From contig JAUYAO010000058.1 of the NCBI GenBank assembly GCA_030692565.1, positions 124,001 to 188,000 on the forward strand: 64,000 nt of DNA. Reading direction: 5' to 3'. Source of the stretch: Nitrospira sp. (GTDB taxonomy: Bacteria > Nitrospirota > Nitrospiria > Nitrospirales > Nitrospiraceae). Below the pieces are notes generated by a model that saw only the letters and a list, made by a program, of their open reading frames with translations, ran no database searches and was not told the DNA's origin. Numbering within the stretch: position 1 is the first letter of the stretch; each line of letters starts with the position of its first letter. The position numbers and the translations under genes are program-made. Below are positions 7,658 through 16,123 of the stretch, one piece after another.

Positions 7658-8500
7658 TCACCTACGTTCCGTCTTCTGCTCATGAGGCGCCCGCAAGACT
7701 CGATGCGGATCCGAAAGCGGCTCGGCCCGCCTCAACACGCGCCACAAGCCACTCGGATTGAAACCGGCTGACAATATTCTCCAGGCCACCATCCGAGTAA
7801 TACCGGCGATGTCATCCAGCGGACGGAAATGGCTTGGACGAGGTCCCGAGCGGGACAAGACCGTCACTGGCACCGACCGGCAAGAGAATCCTCTTTGGAC
7901 GGCCTCGATCACAATCTCACTCTCAAACACGAAACTCCGCGCACGATCGTAGGGAACCGCAACCCCTTGAAGCACCACCGTGGGATAGAGCCGAAACCCT
8001 GACTGACTATCCTCGACCGGGAATCCAGCCGCCCATCCGATCCAGAAATCAGCCACTCGATTGGCAAAATACCGCCAGAACCATGCTCTTCGCTGATCCC
8101 GCCGCCTGGCACCGAGCAAGAACAGGCTCGAGTCCTGAGCCGCGGCCGCTAGAAACAACGGAATTTCTTCGGGAGCATGTTGCCCGTCGGCATCCAGCGT
8201 GATGACGCCGGCCGCTCCCTGCGCGAGAGCGTGTTGAAATCCTTTCCAGAGACTGCCGGCTTTCCCGAGATTCTCTTCGTTGCGTAGAACCGTAACGTCC
8301 AGCCCCGTAAGCGCCTTATCAGTCCCATCAGTCGAACCGTCATCCACCACAATCACATTGGCGCACTGCTGTCTGGCACGCAGGGCCACATCACGAACCG
8401 TCGCCGCTTCGTTGTAGGCCGGAATCACGACCCAGTAGGATTGAGCACTATCGTATAGCTCAGAATGCTGCTCAGTCACCGAGAGATGTCCTACCATCAT
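7658..8500 (-). CDS. Family 2 glycosyltransferase, DPM synthase-like
   Basis: A GT-A fold glycosyltransferase: VVIPAYNE at the start of the domain, VVDDGSTDGT for nucleotide binding, and TLDADGQH carrying the metal-binding DxD. The overall form resembles polyprenyl-phosphate mannose synthase or glucosyltransferases, but without C-terminal membrane spans. Glycosyltransferases of this type are regular members of aryl polyene clusters. It is the last gene of the minus arm but is separated from the ketoreductase by a repeat element, so it may have its own promoter. ATG at 8500 is used; GTG at 8512 and ATG at 8497 are alternatives. Confidence 0.85.
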   Translation of the reverse strand: MMVGHLSVTEQHSELYDSAQSYWVVIPAYNEAATVRDVALRARQQCANVIVVDDGSTDGTDKALTGLDVTVLRNEENLGKAGSLWKGFQHALAQGAAGVITLDADGQHAPEEIPLFLAAAAQDSSLFLLGARRRDQRRAWFWRYFANRVADFWIGWAAGFPVEDSQSGFRLYPTVVLQGVAVPYDRARSFVFESEIVIEAVQRGFSCRSVPVTVLSRSGPRPSHFRPLDDIAGITRMVAWRILSAGFNPSGLWRVLRRAEPLSDPHRVLRAPHEQKTERR

Positions 8501-8539
8501 TGTGCCTATCACAAGCGTAGTTGCCTAACTGGTCTTGTT

Positions 8540-8709
8540 GCAGGATGGTCAAAAAGGTCACTGTCTCACCCGCCCAACCCCGGCGCGCCGAGACGCGCCG
8601 TTCCGCAGGCAAGGCCGCAGCAAGTGAGGGGCCGAGGCGTACCCTCTGGGGTACGTTGAGGGTCTGAACGACGCGAGAACGAAGCCGGAGGCCTTTTTCA
8701 ACATCCTGC
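8540..8709. repeat. Short element with terminal inverted repeats, copy 1
   Basis: The ends 8540-8557 and 8692-8709 are inverted repeats of each other, matching at 16 of 18 positions (GCAGGATGGTCAAAAAGG against CCTTTTTCAACATCCTGC). Inside are a hairpin CGTACCC-TCTG-GGGTACG and a GC-rich hairpin near 8580. A related 124-bp copy lies at 24510-24633. The element stops 3 bp short of the FabG-like stop codon. It could be a MITE or REP-type element and may act as a terminator. Confidence 0.8.
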
Positions 8710-8712
8710 CTT

Positions 8713-9441
8713 TCACGCCATGCCTCCGTTGATGCCGATAACCTGACCGGTGATGTACCCCGCTTGTTCGGACACGAGGAACGAGACGAGCGCCGCGACT
8801 TCTTCCGGCGTCCCCACTCGCTTCATCGGCACCATCGCATCGACCTGCTCTGGCTTGAATGACTGTCTCGTCGCCGACGACTCGATCAAGCCTGGCGCAA
8901 CGACATTCACAGTGATCCCTCTGGACGCCAGCTCGATCGCCAGCGACTTGCTGGCTCCGTGGAGACCGGCCTTCGCCGCCGCATAATTCGTCTGTCCGCG
9001 ATTGCCGGTTACTCCGGCCAGTGACGAGATCGAGACGATCCTCCCCCAGCGGGTGCCGATCATCGGCAGCAACAACGGTTGAGTGACGTGGAAGAATCCG
9101 TTCAACGACAGATCGACAACCTTCCTCCACTGCGCTTCCGTCATCCCGGCCATCGGAGCATCGTCATGAATGCCTGCGTTATTGACGATCACCTGGATCG
9201 GCCCGTCGGCAAGCAGGACCTGCAGCGCCTGTCCTGTGGCTGCACCATCGACAATGTCAAAGGTCGCCACCGTCGCCGACCCTCCTCCGGCCGTGATCTT
9301 CTCTGCCACCTGCTTCGCCGATGCGCTGTGCCGATACGCATGCACGATGACCGCATAACCGTCCGCGGCGAGCCTCTCGCAGATCGCGGCGCCGATCTCA
9401 CCGCTGCCGCCCGTCACCAATGCGCGTTTCTTTGTCATCAT
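8713..9441 (-). CDS. 3-oxoacyl-ACP reductase (FabG-like SDR)
   Basis: A short-chain dehydrogenase: TGGSGEIG (10-17) binds NADPH, NNAG is at 87-90, and the catalytic residues are Ser140, Tyr153 and Lys157 (YAAAK). The closing IGINGGMA is typical of FabG. It reduces the beta-keto group of the growing ACP-bound chain. It overlaps the upstream dehydratase by 4 bp (ATGA), so it belongs to the aryl polyene-type operon rather than to primary fatty acid synthesis. Confidence 0.9.
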   Translation of the reverse strand: MMTKKRALVTGGSGEIGAAICERLAADGYAVIVHAYRHSASAKQVAEKITAGGGSATVATFDIVDGAATGQALQVLLADGPIQVIVNNAGIHDDAPMAGMTEAQWRKVVDLSLNGFFHVTQPLLLPMIGTRWGRIVSISSLAGVTGNRGQTNYAAAKAGLHGASKSLAIELASRGITVNVVAPGLIESSATRQSFKPEQVDAMVPMKRVGTPEEVAALVSFLVSEQAGYITGQVIGINGGMA

Positions 9442-9881
9442 GCCACCGCCTTGATAAAGATCGACGCGCGCCCCTCGATGACGGTTCGATCCCCGAGCGC
9501 GACGGTGAACCGATACATATAGCTCTGATCCCCTTCTACCAGGCGTGTGGCCTCCACCATGAGATCGGAATCCGTGTCATCGAGCTGATCGGCGGTAAAG
9601 ATGACATCCCGTACGCTGCCCACATAGCCTATACGGCCTTCCATCCGATGGTCCCGATCGAGCAATCCCGCATGCACACCCATCGCTTGGGCGGCATACT
9701 CCAGTCCGACCGACACCGAGAGGCGACCATGGTGACGGAGCGGATGGTTCGGGTCCCGGTGCGTGGCCGTCCGGCAGCGGATCGTCGTCTCATCCCACGC
9801 CTCCACCGTATCGAGCAAGCGCATGGACCCGCCATGCGGCAGCAATCGGCCGATCTCGTCTTTGGTCAGCGACGGCAGCAC
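9438..9881 (-). CDS. Hotdog-fold 3-hydroxyacyl-ACP dehydratase (ApeP-like)
   Basis: A 147-residue hotdog protein with the dehydratase start LLPHGGSMRLLD (His16 is the likely catalytic His) and an EYAAQAMGVHAGLL helix, as in the dehydratases of aryl polyene clusters. It should dehydrate the 3-hydroxyacyl-ACP to the trans-2-enoyl form, building the conjugated chain because no enoyl reductase is encoded nearby. It overlaps its neighbours on both sides (4 bp with the reductase, 16 bp with the chain-length factor), which indicates coupled translation. Confidence 0.85.
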   Translation of the reverse strand: MLPSLTKDEIGRLLPHGGSMRLLDTVEAWDETTIRCRTATHRDPNHPLRHHGRLSVSVGLEYAAQAMGVHAGLLDRDHRMEGRIGYVGSVRDVIFTADQLDDTDSDLMVEATRLVEGDQSYMYRFTVALGDRTVIEGRASIFIKAVA

Positions 9882-10669
9882 TCGACCTCGACGGTCAGGC
9901 GTTGATCATCCAACAGGTTCAGATTGATGGTGGCGCGACGCTCCATGGCCAGCGCCTGTAGTACCGGCAGCAATCGGGCAGCCGGATTATCGAGCCTGAG
10001 TTGTTCGAACTCCTGGCTGAATGCGTGGCTCACATCACGACCGGCAGCGGCTGTCAATGTCATATCGGCAGTCGCGAGAACCTGTTCGACTCGAGGCGCG
10101 AACACGAAGGCCGCGGCAAAGGCAGAGGCGATCGGCCGGGCGCCGTTGAGCGGCGCCGGCGCCGGCAGATCGTAGGCGACAAAGAGAACGGGGCGCTCTT
10201 CGACGCAGGCATAGGTGACGGCTTCCAAGAGCCCGGCTGCGCAGGAGTCGTCATAACAGGACAAGGCCGTCGAGGACTGCTGGCAACTCGTCGCAATGCC
10301 CCAATAGCCCGCCGCCGTATTGTGCACGGACTGATGAAACAGCGTCGGCGAGACCACCCGCTCGGTGGTTGCCAGCGCCCGGCATAGCTTATCCAGCACC
10401 TCCATCTCCCCGCCGGACGAGGCAAAGACGGTCGCAACCTCCTGAGGATCGAGCCCGGATTGCGCCATAGCTTCCTGCGCCACCTGCACGGCCCACCGGA
10501 CACAATCGCTGCTCCGCCTCCGCTCGTTTGCAGGCAGCCGCGAGGCATCCGGGGCCGGCAACGTACGTGGATCAAACGGCCGCTTACCGGCCAGCACCTC
10601 GCGCCCGGCCGCCCAGCCATCGAGGCCGGCCGCAAGCAGTCCTACGCCGAGAATTCCGACCTGCATCAC
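9866..10669 (-). CDS. Beta-ketoacyl synthase-like chain-length factor
   Basis: At 267 residues it is much shorter than a full ketosynthase. It retains N-terminal thiolase-fold elements (FASSGGEMEV, FHQSVHNTAAGYW) and then ends, like the Ketoacyl-synt_2 proteins found in aryl polyene clusters. The region equivalent to the active-site Cys reads TSCQQSSTALSCYDDS, and the two catalytic His motifs of a full KAS are missing, so it probably pairs with the adjacent ketosynthase as a non-catalytic partner. It overlaps that gene by 4 bp. Confidence 0.8.
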   Translation of the reverse strand: MMQVGILGVGLLAAGLDGWAAGREVLAGKRPFDPRTLPAPDASRLPANERRRSSDCVRWAVQVAQEAMAQSGLDPQEVATVFASSGGEMEVLDKLCRALATTERVVSPTLFHQSVHNTAAGYWGIATSCQQSSTALSCYDDSCAAGLLEAVTYACVEERPVLFVAYDLPAPAPLNGARPIASAFAAAFVFAPRVEQVLATADMTLTAAAGRDVSHAFSQEFEQLRLDNPAARLLPVLQALAMERRATINLNLLDDQRLTVEVECCRR

Positions 10670-11877
10670 AGCGCTCCCAACACGAGACTGCAGTTATTGC
10701 CCCCGAATCCAAAAATATTACTCACCACACGCCGGATCGGCCGATCCTCGTTCTCACGGAGAATGCGGCTGCGCAACGTCGGATCGACCCGTTCGCAATT
10801 GAGCGTACCGGGGATGAATCCCTGCTTCAGACACAGGGTCGCGATGACGGCCTCCGTGACTCCTGCCGCCCCTAACGTGTGTCCGGTCCAGCCCTTCGTC
10901 GAACTGCAGGCCGGCCCATCGGCAAAGACCGAATACACCGCCTTGTCCTCGACCGAATCGTTGGCTCGAGTCGCCGTTCCGTGCAGGTTGATATAGTCGA
11001 TGTCTGACGGCTGCAGGCCGGCCCGATCCAGCGATTGTCGAATCGCGCGAATCGCACCGGCGCCTTCCGGATGAGGATGCGACATGTGATACCCGTCGGT
11101 GCTTTCGCCGTACCCCAGCAATGCGATGGCTCCCTTCCGGCCCACCCGCTCGCTCGATTCGAGGAGCACATACCCCGCCGCTTCGCCCAGCGAGAGCCCG
11201 TCGCGATCTTCGTCGCAGGGCCGGCAGGGGCTCGTCGAGAGCAGTTGCAGAGCGGAAAAACCGTACAATGTCGTGTGGCACAGACTATCCACGCCTCCGA
11301 CAATGGCCGCATCGCAGAGACCGGCCTGCAAAAAGCGCGCAGCCGTCGCAAACACTTTGGCGCTCGACGAACAGGCCGTCGAGATGACCATCGCGGGCCC
11401 CCGCAAACCGGCGCAGGCTCGCACGAAATGGCCCAGCGAAAACATGTTATGGGTGTAGCGGTACCGGGAAGCATACCGCTGCGGCAGCGAACCGGTCTGG
11501 GGATCGCGATTCCGATAGGCTTGCTCGGTCTCGAGAATGCCCGAGGTGCTGGTGCCCATCACCACGGCGATCCGATCGGCGCCATACCGCTGTTTCGCTT
11601 CTGCCACCGCGACCATAAACCCGTCCTGCTGGAGCCCTAACCAGGCTAGTCGATTGTTCCGGCAATCGAAGGGCTCTAAGTCATGGCCGAGCGAAAACTC
11701 TTCAAGCCCCGCGACTCGCCCGATGTAGGTCTTGAGCAGCACGTCTTCGAAATCGCACGGCGTCAGCCCCGAACGGCGTGCGCGCAAGGCCTGAGACACG
11801 GCGCCCACTCCGCGCCCATTCGCCGTCACGAGCGTGTAGGCCGAGAGCGTCAACGGTGTCATCGGTCGTTTAGGCAT
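10666..11877 (-). CDS. Beta-ketoacyl-ACP synthase (FabF/KAS II-like)
   Basis: A complete condensing enzyme of 403 residues. The active-site Cys169 is in STACSSSAKVF, with His299 in NLHGTAT and His333 in GWTGHTLGAAGV, giving the Cys-His-His triad; FGFGGNN is the C-terminal glycine loop. It should extend the ACP-bound chain by two carbons with malonyl-ACP, working with the short KAS-like partner just downstream. The start is ATG at 11877, preceded by GAGGG. An odd feature is that the first 16 or so codons are duplicated 133 bp upstream in a short open frame (11870-12010), so the gene has a remnant of an older or second 5' end in front of it. Confidence 0.9.
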   Translation of the reverse strand: MPKRPMTPLTLSAYTLVTANGRGVGAVSQALRARRSGLTPCDFEDVLLKTYIGRVAGLEEFSLGHDLEPFDCRNNRLAWLGLQQDGFMVAVAEAKQRYGADRIAVVMGTSTSGILETEQAYRNRDPQTGSLPQRYASRYRYTHNMFSLGHFVRACAGLRGPAMVISTACSSSAKVFATAARFLQAGLCDAAIVGGVDSLCHTTLYGFSALQLLSTSPCRPCDEDRDGLSLGEAAGYVLLESSERVGRKGAIALLGYGESTDGYHMSHPHPEGAGAIRAIRQSLDRAGLQPSDIDYINLHGTATRANDSVEDKAVYSVFADGPACSSTKGWTGHTLGAAGVTEAVIATLCLKQGFIPGTLNCERVDPTLRSRILRENEDRPIRRVVSNIFGFGGNNCSLVLGAL

Positions 11878-12010
11878 TGGGTTGCCCTCGTTCGCCACAA
11901 CAATCCAGGCCGGCGGTAGCGACCACGTCGATCCTGCAACAAGCATTCGCCGTAACCAGCGTATAGGCCGAGAGCGTCAACGGTGTCATCGGTCGTTTAG
12001 GCCTCGGCAT
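11870..12010 (-). pseudogene. Duplicated 5' end of the ketosynthase gene (leader ORF)
   Basis: A 46-codon frame starts at ATG 12010, overlapping the MMPL stop, and encodes PKRPMTPLTLSAYTLVTAN, the same as the start of the ketosynthase. It then diverges and stops at TAA 11870-11872, overlapping the real ketosynthase ATG (11877). About 53 bp are shared (11950-12002 against 11822-11875), with synonymous differences (TATACGCTG against TACACGCTC). It looks like a tandem duplication or recombination scar that kept the stop-start overlap and may now act as a coupling leader peptide. Confidence 0.7.
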
Positions 12011-14318
12011 GAGCCCCCTCATCCGCCATCGTCCCGGCAAACAGCAGACAGCTGAACGATCCAATCGCGGCGGTCAGGCCGATCGCGTGCAGCACCGGAA
12101 TCGCCGAACAGGCCAGCACACCGAATACGAGGATGGTCGTGGCGCTGCAAACCAGTAAACCATACAGGGTACGTGCGCGCTCCTCGCCCGTGCCCTCCGG
12201 CCGGTTGAGAAACAGCGCGTAGTCGAGGCCGAGCCCGATGACGAGCAGAAACGTCGCGACGTGAAAAAGCGAGAGCGATTCGCCCGCCGCGTTCACCGCA
12301 GCGGCCACCACAACCAGCGCGCTCATCATGGGTAACAGGACCGGCCGCAGCACGCTGATCGACTTCAGTCCGATCGCCAGCACGACGGCAATCACCAGCA
12401 GCCCCCAGGCCACGATCGCAAGGGTTCGATCGCGATAGGCCGTCATCAACCGGTTGGACTCCTGCTTAAGATCCACGTAGGCCACTCCAGGAGCATGCCA
12501 GCCTGCCACGATTTCGGCCAGGCGCGCCCTGTCTGCCACTCCCCGTAGCGGCACCACGGCAGACCATTGGCCTTGTTGCTCAATCAACAATGACCCCAGC
12601 TTCATCCCCACAGCGGTACCTTGGAATGTGTCGCGGTCGATCATCGGTTGTGTCCGCGAGGAATCGATCGCGTCAAGAAACGGCGCAAAGAGTCCGGGTG
12701 CGAACGGCAGCCCCGAGAGCGCGGTCTGGAGGTTTTGTTCCAGCACGCTCCGCTCAGGAAGCGCCTGTTGCCTGGCCTGCTGACTGCGGCGGCTCGGCAG
12801 ATACGAGGCAACCAGATCGTAGCCCGCCACCATCTCGCCGGTTCGCAGTTGTTCCAGTTGCGCCATCACGGCTTCTCCGCGTTGGAGCACATCTTCAGCC
12901 GTCTGTCCCTCGATGACGAGCAGATCCCGGACATCCGGTGCGCCCAGGTCCTGACGGAGCTGCTGATCGAGCCGTTTCCTCGCGTCCGACACCGGACTCA
13001 GGCTCCCGAGATCCGTTTGCCACAGAGGCGTATCAGACCACAATAGTATGAATGTCGCAAGAACGACCGCCCCCGGCACCAGCCACTTGGCCCGGGTGAG
13101 TTGGGCCAACGCCGGCACGATCCCGCGCGGCACCTCCCGGGGAACAAACGCCGGCGGAACACAGACCGGCAGGACATACCGGGTGACCAGGGCTGCCGCG
13201 ACGAGCCCGACCACCGCGAAGAGGCCCAACTGCACCAAGGCAGGAAATCCGGACAGGAGCAGTGAGAAAAACCCGATCACGGTGGTGAGCACACCCAGGC
13301 GCATCGTGGGCCAGATGGCCCGGATCACAGCGGGAGCAGAGCCTCGCACACTCACATGGCTGAACAGGTGAATCGGATAATCATCGACAATCCCCAGCAG
13401 GGTGATACCGAAGCCGAGCGTGATGCCGTGAATAAAGCCGAACCAGCTATTGACGGCCAATACACCGGCCACAATGCCGGTCGACAGCGGAATCGCGCTC
13501 AGCAACACCAACGTCACCGACCGATAGCTCGCATAGAGAAAGAGCACGACGAGTATGGACGCGGCAGTTGAAAGCCACCAGACCTCCGCTTCGATGGTCT
13601 GTTTGATCTCCACGGCAAACACACCGGGACCGCTCATCACTACGCGAAGGGACGCAGAACGGCCCGGCAAGGCCTCGAACGTCTTGCGGATGTCCTGCTG
13701 AATCGTCGCCTGCGCATCAGCGTCAAACCCTGTCGCTCTCGTTTCCGCGACCAGCAAGGCCTTCGTATGATCCTCCGACATCCAGACCCCGCGATGTTTC
13801 GCCGGCCCCTCCTGCCCCGCCCAGTCTTTGAGGATCCCCAGAAAAGCTCCCGTCGGATCTCCTGGAATCGTCTCTTTAATCATGGATGCCAGGGGGGAAC
13901 GGAGGTCGTCAAGCCGTTGTTCCAGCGATTGACGCAAGGATTCCACCGAGAATGCCTCCGGAGTCACCTGCCGACTCAACAGATAGCGGGACCGGAACAG
14001 CAGCTCCTGATCCTGTTTCGACAGTGCCTGAGCGCCGTTCCCGATGACGTTGAAATGCCCGGTCGCCCGCAGTCGCGTGCCGAACTCTCGACTGGCCTGA
14101 GCCAGATCCTCCGGATCTCCACCTTCGATGGCCAAGAGCATCAGCCGGCCTGCCACGCCGGTGCGCACTTGCGTGAGGAGCAACCGTTGGGTCGCCGTCG
14201 TGCCTTCCGGCAACAGGTCGGCCAGCTCGCTATGCACGGACACCTGCGTCGCCGCCAGCCACAGTCCGCAGACCATCGCCAGAGTCCAGAGCCCCATCAC
14301 ACCGAACCGCCGGCTCAT
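11997..14318 (-). CDS. MMPL/RND-family exporter of the pigment locus
   Basis: A 773-residue membrane protein in two halves, each with one membrane span, a large periplasmic loop and then a block of five spans. TLGFGITLLGIVDDYPIHLF and LLVIGLGLDYALFLNRPEG are the paired membrane motifs typical of MMPL/HAE-like RND permeases, with the Asp residues thought to carry protons. Such permeases are constant members of aryl polyene and xanthomonadin clusters and are thought to move the product or its lipid form to the outer membrane with the LolA-like protein. The ATG at 14318 overlaps the LolA-like stop by 4 bp. The longer frame upstream is only open reading, not coding. Confidence 0.88.
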   Translation of the reverse strand: MSRRFGVMGLWTLAMVCGLWLAATQVSVHSELADLLPEGTTATQRLLLTQVRTGVAGRLMLLAIEGGDPEDLAQASREFGTRLRATGHFNVIGNGAQALSKQDQELLFRSRYLLSRQVTPEAFSVESLRQSLEQRLDDLRSPLASMIKETIPGDPTGAFLGILKDWAGQEGPAKHRGVWMSEDHTKALLVAETRATGFDADAQATIQQDIRKTFEALPGRSASLRVVMSGPGVFAVEIKQTIEAEVWWLSTAASILVVLFLYASYRSVTLVLLSAIPLSTGIVAGVLAVNSWFGFIHGITLGFGITLLGIVDDYPIHLFSHVSVRGSAPAVIRAIWPTMRLGVLTTVIGFFSLLLSGFPALVQLGLFAVVGLVAAALVTRYVLPVCVPPAFVPREVPRGIVPALAQLTRAKWLVPGAVVLATFILLWSDTPLWQTDLGSLSPVSDARKRLDQQLRQDLGAPDVRDLLVIEGQTAEDVLQRGEAVMAQLEQLRTGEMVAGYDLVASYLPSRRSQQARQQALPERSVLEQNLQTALSGLPFAPGLFAPFLDAIDSSRTQPMIDRDTFQGTAVGMKLGSLLIEQQGQWSAVVPLRGVADRARLAEIVAGWHAPGVAYVDLKQESNRLMTAYRDRTLAIVAWGLLVIAVVLAIGLKSISVLRPVLLPMMSALVVVAAAVNAAGESLSLFHVATFLLVIGLGLDYALFLNRPEGTGEERARTLYGLLVCSATTILVFGVLACSAIPVLHAIGLTAAIGSFSCLLFAGTMADEGAHAEA

Positions 14319-14929
14319 CGTGTGGATTCCCGCAGCACGGTCATGACCGATCGATCTCCGTCCGGCAAACGAATGGCAATGGTCGCCACCCGGCCCTCCG
14401 ATCCGGTGAAGAGGATGTAATCCACCATCGACTGGCCGGCCGCCTCGCGAGGGCGCAGCAAGAACGTCCATTGGCGACGGGTGCCCTCCAGCGTAACGTC
14501 ATACACTTTCTGCAGCCGAGCCGCGTCGCCGGTAAAACTCGCGCGGAAGGCGTCAACAAAGCTGCGGAGCGCGGGATAGTCTTCGAGCGAGATCGACCGC
14601 TTGATCCCTTTCCGTTCGCTCTCAAACAACACCCGGTCTCCGTCAATCACGTACCGCTCGCGAAACGGCTCGGTAATGGCTTTCTCCATCGTCGCCGGCG
14701 GAGTGAATCGCAGCACACCCTGGACCTTCAATGGTTCGGTCAACAGTGACGAGTAGGTCGCTTCTTCAAACCGCATGGAGGGCTCGCGCTGCTCCTTGAG
14801 GAGCGCCACCAGCCCGTCGATCGTCCACGGCGCAGTGGGGACATCGACCGCAGCCAGAGCCCCGCTGCCGAGCAGGAGCAAGAAAGAGATACCGGTGATG
14901 GCTTTACGAAGAGGCCTGCCAAAAATCAT
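14315..14929 (-). CDS. LolA-like periplasmic lipid carrier
   Basis: A signal peptide (FLLLLGSGALA) is followed by a 180-residue domain with LolA-type features: AAVDVPTAPWTIDGLVALL, GVLRFTPPATMEKAI, the VIDGDRVLFESERKG block and a C-terminal RVATIAIRLPDGDRSVMTV. LolA-fold proteins carry a hydrophobic ligand across the periplasm. This one lies next to an MMPL exporter, as in aryl polyene clusters, so the ligand is probably the polyene lipid rather than lipoproteins. It overlaps the acyltransferase by 26 bp and the exporter by 4 bp. Confidence 0.82.
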   Translation of the reverse strand: MIFGRPLRKAITGISFLLLLGSGALAAVDVPTAPWTIDGLVALLKEQREPSMRFEEATYSSLLTEPLKVQGVLRFTPPATMEKAITEPFRERYVIDGDRVLFESERKGIKRSISLEDYPALRSFVDAFRASFTGDAARLQKVYDVTLEGTRRQWTFLLRPREAAGQSMVDYILFTGSEGRVATIAIRLPDGDRSVMTVLRESTR

Positions 14930-15800
14930 AGAAATTGAACCAATTGTCCGGTGCTGCTCGACTGTAATGCGCCAGCCGCTCCGCATATGTCTGCGTCCAG
15001 CGCCGCACATCCTCTTGCCGATCGTCCGCATGCAGCCGAAGGGACTCACTCAATAATTCTAAATGAATGTCGTACCGGTTGCCTCCCCGGTAGAGTCCGA
15101 AAAACAGCACGACCGGCGCGCGCACGACATGCGCCAACCGCACGGATCCGGTCGGAAACGCCGCGGTCTCGCCGAGAAATTCACAGCGCACCGATTGATC
15201 TTCCGCCATCAGCCGATCGCCCATGATGCCGACCACGCCGCCGCGGGCCAGGCATTCTTGAACTTGCAGCATCGTATCCACCCCGCCGACTTGAATCACC
15301 GTCTCGGCGACAGCGGGATTCAATTCCTGTATCAAGGCTCGGATCAAGGGGGCATTCTGCTCGTCCATCAGCACTTTGACGGCTATCTGCTCCCGCGACA
15401 GCCCGACCGCCCTTACAATCTCGAAACTGCCAAGATGCGACCCCAGCAAGAGACAGCCGCGCCCCTGCGCCAACACCCCATCCAGCACTTCAAGCCCATG
15501 AACGCGGATATCGAACAGATCAAACCGGCCCCGCAAACAATACACCCGATCCAGAAGCGTCGAGGCAAACGAGTGATAGTGACGAAAAAGCGCCGGCCAG
15601 CTTGGGGCACGGCCCTGGAGATGCTCATAATACCGGCGAAGGGCCCGGTTCGCCTGCTGCGAGCCGCAGAGATAGTAGAGACAAATCGGATAGAGCAGCG
15701 CGCGGGCGAGCGGCCTCCCCAACGACTGCGCTACCCAGGCCATGAGACGTATTGCGACCGGACTGCCGCGCTCCGCTTGCTGTTTCCAGGCGACCGTCAT
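14904..15800 (-). CDS. LpxL/HtrB-like acyltransferase
   Basis: A lysophospholipid-type acyltransferase of 298 residues. LLLGSHLGSFEIVRA (118-131) gives the H-x4-E active site (His122, Glu127), and GVVGIMGDR and FLGETAAFPTG are the following conserved boxes. LpxL enzymes transfer acyl chains from ACP to a lipid A precursor. In aryl polyene clusters the relative probably moves the polyene or a fatty acyl chain from ACP onto a lipid anchor at the inner membrane. It overlaps the upstream small dehydratase by 4 bp. Confidence 0.85.
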   Translation of the reverse strand: MTVAWKQQAERGSPVAIRLMAWVAQSLGRPLARALLYPICLYYLCGSQQANRALRRYYEHLQGRAPSWPALFRHYHSFASTLLDRVYCLRGRFDLFDIRVHGLEVLDGVLAQGRGCLLLGSHLGSFEIVRAVGLSREQIAVKVLMDEQNAPLIRALIQELNPAVAETVIQVGGVDTMLQVQECLARGGVVGIMGDRLMAEDQSVRCEFLGETAAFPTGSVRLAHVVRAPVVLFFGLYRGGNRYDIHLELLSESLRLHADDRQEDVRRWTQTYAERLAHYSRAAPDNWFNFYDFWQASS

Positions 15801-16123
15801 GGCATTCTCGCCCGTCCGGCAGCCGGGAGTTGAACGCGCATCGAGCCGGCGGCCACGACCCGTTGATCAACTCGGCAGGTAAAGACCGCCGTGTCAGCCT
15901 CGTCCTGTTCGATCTCGATGGTCAGTGGCTGGCCCGGCAAGAGCGGAGAGGAGAGCTTCACCGAAGGCAGGCCGGTAACGACCAGCGCCTGCCCCGCTTG
16001 AAGACGTAGCGTCTCGATGACTTCGTCCAAGATCACCACGCCGGGTACGACCGGATGGCCGGGGAAGTGGCCGGACAGAGCCGGATGATCCGGGCTGATC
16101 GAGACGACACGTTCATGCTTCAT
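15797..16123 (-). CDS. Small hotdog dehydratase (FabA/FabZ-like, ApeI type)
   Basis: A 108-residue single hotdog domain with the diagnostic LSGHFPGHPVVPGVVILDEV segment, the FabZ/FabA active-site helix entry. It probably acts as a second 3-hydroxyacyl-ACP dehydratase with the ApeP-like protein, as aryl polyene clusters usually carry two. It overlaps the AMP-ligase by 11 bp and the acyltransferase by 4 bp. Confidence 0.83.
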   Translation of the reverse strand: MKHERVVSISPDHPALSGHFPGHPVVPGVVILDEVIETLRLQAGQALVVTGLPSVKLSSPLLPGQPLTIEIEQDEADTAVFTCRVDQRVVAAGSMRVQLPAAGRARMP

